Origin: Peromyscus leucopus | Taxonomy: Eukaryota > Chordata > Mammalia > Rodentia > Cricetidae | Reading direction: 5' to 3' | Assembly (NCBI RefSeq): GCF_004664715.2 | Contig: NC_051072.1 | Location: 806,001 to 870,000, forward strand | Length of the DNA: 64,000 bases | In this document: positions 60,552 to 64,000 of the stretch, one piece after another | How the letters are laid out: each line of letters opens with the position of its first letter | How positions within the stretch are numbered: position 1 is the first letter of the stretch | Made by a program: the position numbers and the translations under genes | Notes under the pieces: generated by a model | The model's database searches: none | Told to the model about the DNA's origin: nothing | What the model saw: the letters and a program-made list of their open reading frames with translations, nothing else

Positions 60552-61793
60552 ATGAATAGATGCCAGTGCAAAAATATAGGCAACAACATAAAGACCTAAA
60601 CGGCAACATCAGAACCTAGTGATTCTACACCTGCAAGACCTAAACATACCATGACAGAAGAAACAGAAGAGATCAACCCTAAAAATGACTTTAAGAAGAT
60701 GATAGAGGCCCTTAAAGAAGAAATAAAACATTCCCTCAAAGAGGAAATAAAAACTTTGCTTAAAGAGGAAATGAAAAACTACCTTAAAGAGGAAATAAAA
60801 ACTTTCCTTAAAGAGGAAATAAAAAACTCCCTTAAAGAGGAAATAAAAACTTCCCTTAAAGAGGAAATGAAAAACTCCATTAAAGAGGAAATAAAAAACT
60901 CCCTTAAAGAAATGGAAGAAAAAACGAACAAAAAATGGGAAGAAATCAAATCAAGCCAAGAAAAAGCAATTAAACAGATGAAAGAAACAGTCCAAGATCT
61001 GAAAAAATGAATTTGAGACAATAAAGAAAACACATGCTGAGGGAATGCTGGAAATAGAAATCCTGACTAAATGAACAGGAACTACAGAAACAAGCATAAC
61101 CAACCGATTGCAAGAAATGGAACAGAGAATCTCTGACACTGAAGACACGATAGAGAAAATAGATTCGTCAGTCAAAGAAAACACTAAAGACGTTTAAAAA
61201 AGTCGTAACACAAAACATCCAGGAAATTTGGGACACCATGAAAAGACCAAACCTAAGAATAATAGGGATAGAAGAAGGAGAAGAATACCAACTCAAAGGC
61301 ACAGAAAATATATTCAACAAAATCATAGAAGAAAACTTTCCTAACCTAAAGAAAGAAATACCTATGAAGATACAAGAAGCTTACAGAACACTGAATAGGC
61401 TGGATCCAAAAAAAAAGTCCCCTCGCCACATAATAATCAAAACACTAAACACACAGAACAAAGAAAAAAATATTAAGAGCCGCAAAGGAAAAAGACCAAG
61501 TAACATATAAAGGCAAACCCATCAGAATAACACCAGACTACTCAATAGAGACTATGAAAGCTAGAAGATCATGGACAAACCTCATGCAGACACTAAGAGA
61601 CCACGGATGCCAACCCAGACTATTATATCCAGCAAAACTCTTAATCACCATAGGCGGAGTAAACAAAATATTCCAGGATAAAACCAGATTTAATCAATAC
61701 CTGTCCACAAACCCAGCCCTACAGAAAGCACTAAAAGGGAAAATTCAACCCAAAGAAGCTAAACACATCCTTGAAAAATCAAGCAATAGATAA
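60552..61793 (+). pseudogene. L1 ORF1, nonsense codon and frameshifts
   Basis: Starts MNRCQCKNIGNN and stops at codon 16 (TAA, 60597-60599), where the other copy has TAT. A downstream ATG at 60651 reopens the frame through the eight 8-residue units (60717-60908). An extra A near 61005 shifts the frame, a stop follows at 'ctgactaaatga' near 61064, a 4 bp insertion lies near 61187, and a further shift occurs near 61480. The C-terminal domain ends at 61793. Domains match the copy at 50692. Confidence 0.88.
60717..60908 (+). repeat. 24 bp coding tandem repeat in L1 ORF1
   Basis: Eight 24 bp units encoding EEIKTLLK, EEMKNYLK, EEIKNSLK and variants. Unit number equals that of the copy at 50856, but the order of variants differs (unit 5 is EEIKNSLK here and EEMKNYLK there). 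Confidence 0.93.
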
Positions 61794-61845
61794 TCCCACA
61801 CCAACATACACCACAGAAGGACAACACAACACAACCACAAAAAAT

Positions 61846-64000
61846 AACAGGAATTAACAATCACTGGTCATTAATATCCATCAATATCAATGGTCTCAAC
61901 TCACCTATAAAAAGACACAGGCTAACAGAATGGATAAGAAAACAGGACCCATCCATCTGCTGCATACAAGAAACACACCTTAACTCCAAAGACAGACACT
62001 ACCTCCAAGTAAAGGGCTGGGAAAAGGCTTTCCAAGCAAATGGACCTAAGAAACAAGCTGGTGTAGCTATCCTAATAGCTAATAAAATAGACTTCAAACT
62101 AAAAATCAATCAAAAGAGACCTGGATGGACATTACATATTTATCACGGGAAAAAATCCACCAAGATGAAGTCTCGATTCTAAACATTTATGCTCCAAATA
62201 CAAAAGCACTCACATTCATAAAAGAAACACTACTAAAGTTTAAAATGCACATCAAACCCCACACATTAGTAGTGGGAGATTTTAACACACCACTCTCACC
62301 AAAAGATAGATCTACCAGACTGAAACTTAACAAAGAAATAAAGGACCTAACAGATGTTATGACTCAAATGGACCTAATAGATATCTACAGAATATTCCAT
62401 CCTAACACAAAAGAATATACCTTCTTCTCAGCACCCCATGGAACCTTCTCAAAAATTGACCACATGCTTGGACACAAAACAAATCTCAACAGATACAAAA
62501 AAAAAAAAAATGGAATAACCTCCTGTATCTTATCAGACCACCATGCCTTAAAGTTAGACCTCAATAACAACAAAAATTATAGAAAACCACAAACTCATGG
62601 AAACTGAATAATGCCCACTTGAAACATCAATGGGTCAAGGAAGAAATAAAGAAAGAAATTAAAGACTTCCTAGAATTCAATGAAAATGAAAGTACAACAT
62701 ACCCAAACTTATGGGACACTATGAAAGCAGTGCTAAGAGGAAAATTCATGGCTCTAAATGCACACATGAAGAAGATGGAGCAATCCCATACCAATGAATT
62801 AACAGCACAACTGAAAGCTCTAGAACAAAAAGAAACAAACTCACCCAGGAGAAATAGATGCCAGGAAATAATTAAATTGAGGGCTGAAATCAACGAAATA
62901 GAAAACAAGAGAACAATACAAAAAATCAATTAAACAAAGAGTTGGTTCTTCGAAAAAGTCAACAAGATAGACAAACCCCTAGCCAAATTAACCAAAAGGC
63001 AAAGAGAGAGCACCCAAATTCACAAAATCAGAAATGAAAAGGGAGACATAACAACAGACAATGAGGAAATCCAGAGAATATCAGATCATACTTCAAAAAC
63101 CTGTACTCCACAAAAATGGGAAACCAGGAAGAAATGGACAATTTTCTGGATAAATACCACACACCAAAATTAAATCAAAACCAGATAAACCATTTAAATA
63201 GACCAATAACCCCTAAAGAAATAGAAACAGTCATCAAAACTCTCCCAACCAAAAAAAGCCCAGGACCAGATGGTTTCAGTGCAGAATTCTACCAGACTTT
63301 CAAAGAAGAACTAATACCAATGCTCTTCAAAGTGTTCCACACAATAGAACCAGAAGGAACACTACCAAACTCTTTTTATGAGGCTACAATTACCCTGATA
63401 CCCAAACCACACAAAGATGCAACAAAGAAAGAGAACTACAGACCAATCTCCCTCATGAACATTGATGCAAAAATACTCAACAAAATATTGGCAAACCGAA
63501 TCCAAGAATACATCAAAACAATCATCCATCACGACCAAGTAGGATTCATCCCAGGGATGCAAGGATGGTTCAACATATGAAAATCAGTCAATGTAATACA
63601 CCATATAAACAAACTGAAAGAGAAAAACCACATGATCATCTCCTTAGATGCTGAAAAAGCCTTTGACAAAATCCAACACCCCTTCATGATAAAGGTCTTA
63701 GAAAGATCAGGAATACAAGGAACATTTCTAAACATAATAAAAGCAATTTATAGCAAGCCAACAGCAAACATCAAATTAAATGGAGAGAAACTCAAAGCGA
63801 TACCACTAAATTCAGCAACAAGACAAGGCTGTCCACTCTCCCCATATTTATTCAATATAGTACTAGAAGTTCTAGCTAGAGCAATAAGACAACAAAAGGA
63901 GATCAAAGGGATACAAATTGGCAAGGAAGAAGTCAAACTTTCACTATTTGCAGATGATATGATAGTATACATAAGTGACCCCAAAAACTCTACCAGGGAA
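61846..64000 (+). pseudogene. L1 ORF2 (endonuclease and reverse transcriptase), frameshifted, partial
   Basis: ORF2 protein nicks DNA and copies L1 RNA at the target. Endonuclease blocks seen: SICCIQETHL, LVVGDFNTPLSP, and SDHHALKLDL near 62535. The reverse transcriptase starts at about 63180 ([49 protein letters not shown]) and reaches the [10 protein letters not shown] catalytic block at about 63945-63980. Breaks: a frame change near 62120, a shift after 62600, another near 62935, and a stop after WFNI at 63578. The Cys-rich C-terminus is outside the window. Confidence 0.88.

Larger units (their letters stand above)
59629..64000 (+). mobile_element. Young L1, 5'UTR to reverse transcriptase, runs off the window
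   Basis: Same subfamily as the L1 part at 49810-52202. It has GC-rich 5'UTR tandem units, ORF1, the intergenic part and ORF2 up to the FADDM block near 63950. It lacks the YY1-like start and so may be slightly 5'-truncated. Its 3' end and target duplication lie outside. Several frameshifts make it inactive. Confidence 0.92.

Overview
The window is mammalian, from a rodent. It carries B1 and B2 SINEs, rodent L1 elements, many related LTRs of a tRNA-Lys-primed retrotransposon family, and KRAB zinc-finger exons with normal splice sites. A 2.85 kb element with 342 bp LTRs, a 6 bp target duplication and no protein ORF at 2052-4896 closely resembles, from memory, the mys element of Peromyscus. A cricetid, possibly a neotomine such as Peromyscus, is therefore the best guess. 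The species cannot be proved from the window.

The backbone is a tandemly duplicated KRAB-ZNF unit seen in three copies: A (about 1-24770), B (about 27180-45470) and C (about 55600-59110, partial). Each shows the same low-copy anchors: an L1 start, a promoter-like block with a conserved ZNF143-type site (6933, 33171 and 57488), and common flanks. Copies A and B also each hold one KRAB-ZNF gene on the minus strand. Later insertions have separated the anchors, so the A-to-B offset varies between about 20 and 29 kb.

Gene A (minus strand, 24488 to 21930) has a KRAB-A exon (127 bp), a KRAB-B exon (96 bp) and a finger exon. All three join in frame, and the finger exon encodes 12 full C2H2 fingers. 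Beyond its stop lie eroded finger sequences interrupted by a solo LTR. Gene B (minus strand, 45206 to about 40985) has the same exons but is a pseudogene: its KRAB-A box has the invariant Trp changed to Arg, one finger lost a His ligand, and the finger exon is broken by a B2 SINE, an LTR and a hAT-type element.

The right third is dominated by young L1. At 49810-55177 lies a chimeric insertion: an L1 5'UTR, ORF1 and the start of ORF2 joined to the 3' end of a cellular mRNA with its poly(A) tail. It is flanked by a 16 bp target duplication. It sits in an older L1 and landed next to an LTR that was already there, because the duplication contains the first two bases of that LTR. A second L1 of the same type starts at about 59629 and runs off the window end. 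Both encode an unusual eightfold 8-residue repeat in the ORF1 coiled coil.

Apart from gene A I see no intact protein-coding gene. No tRNA, rRNA or CRISPR was found. Repeat family names are from memory and unchecked; boundaries of old repeats are approximate.
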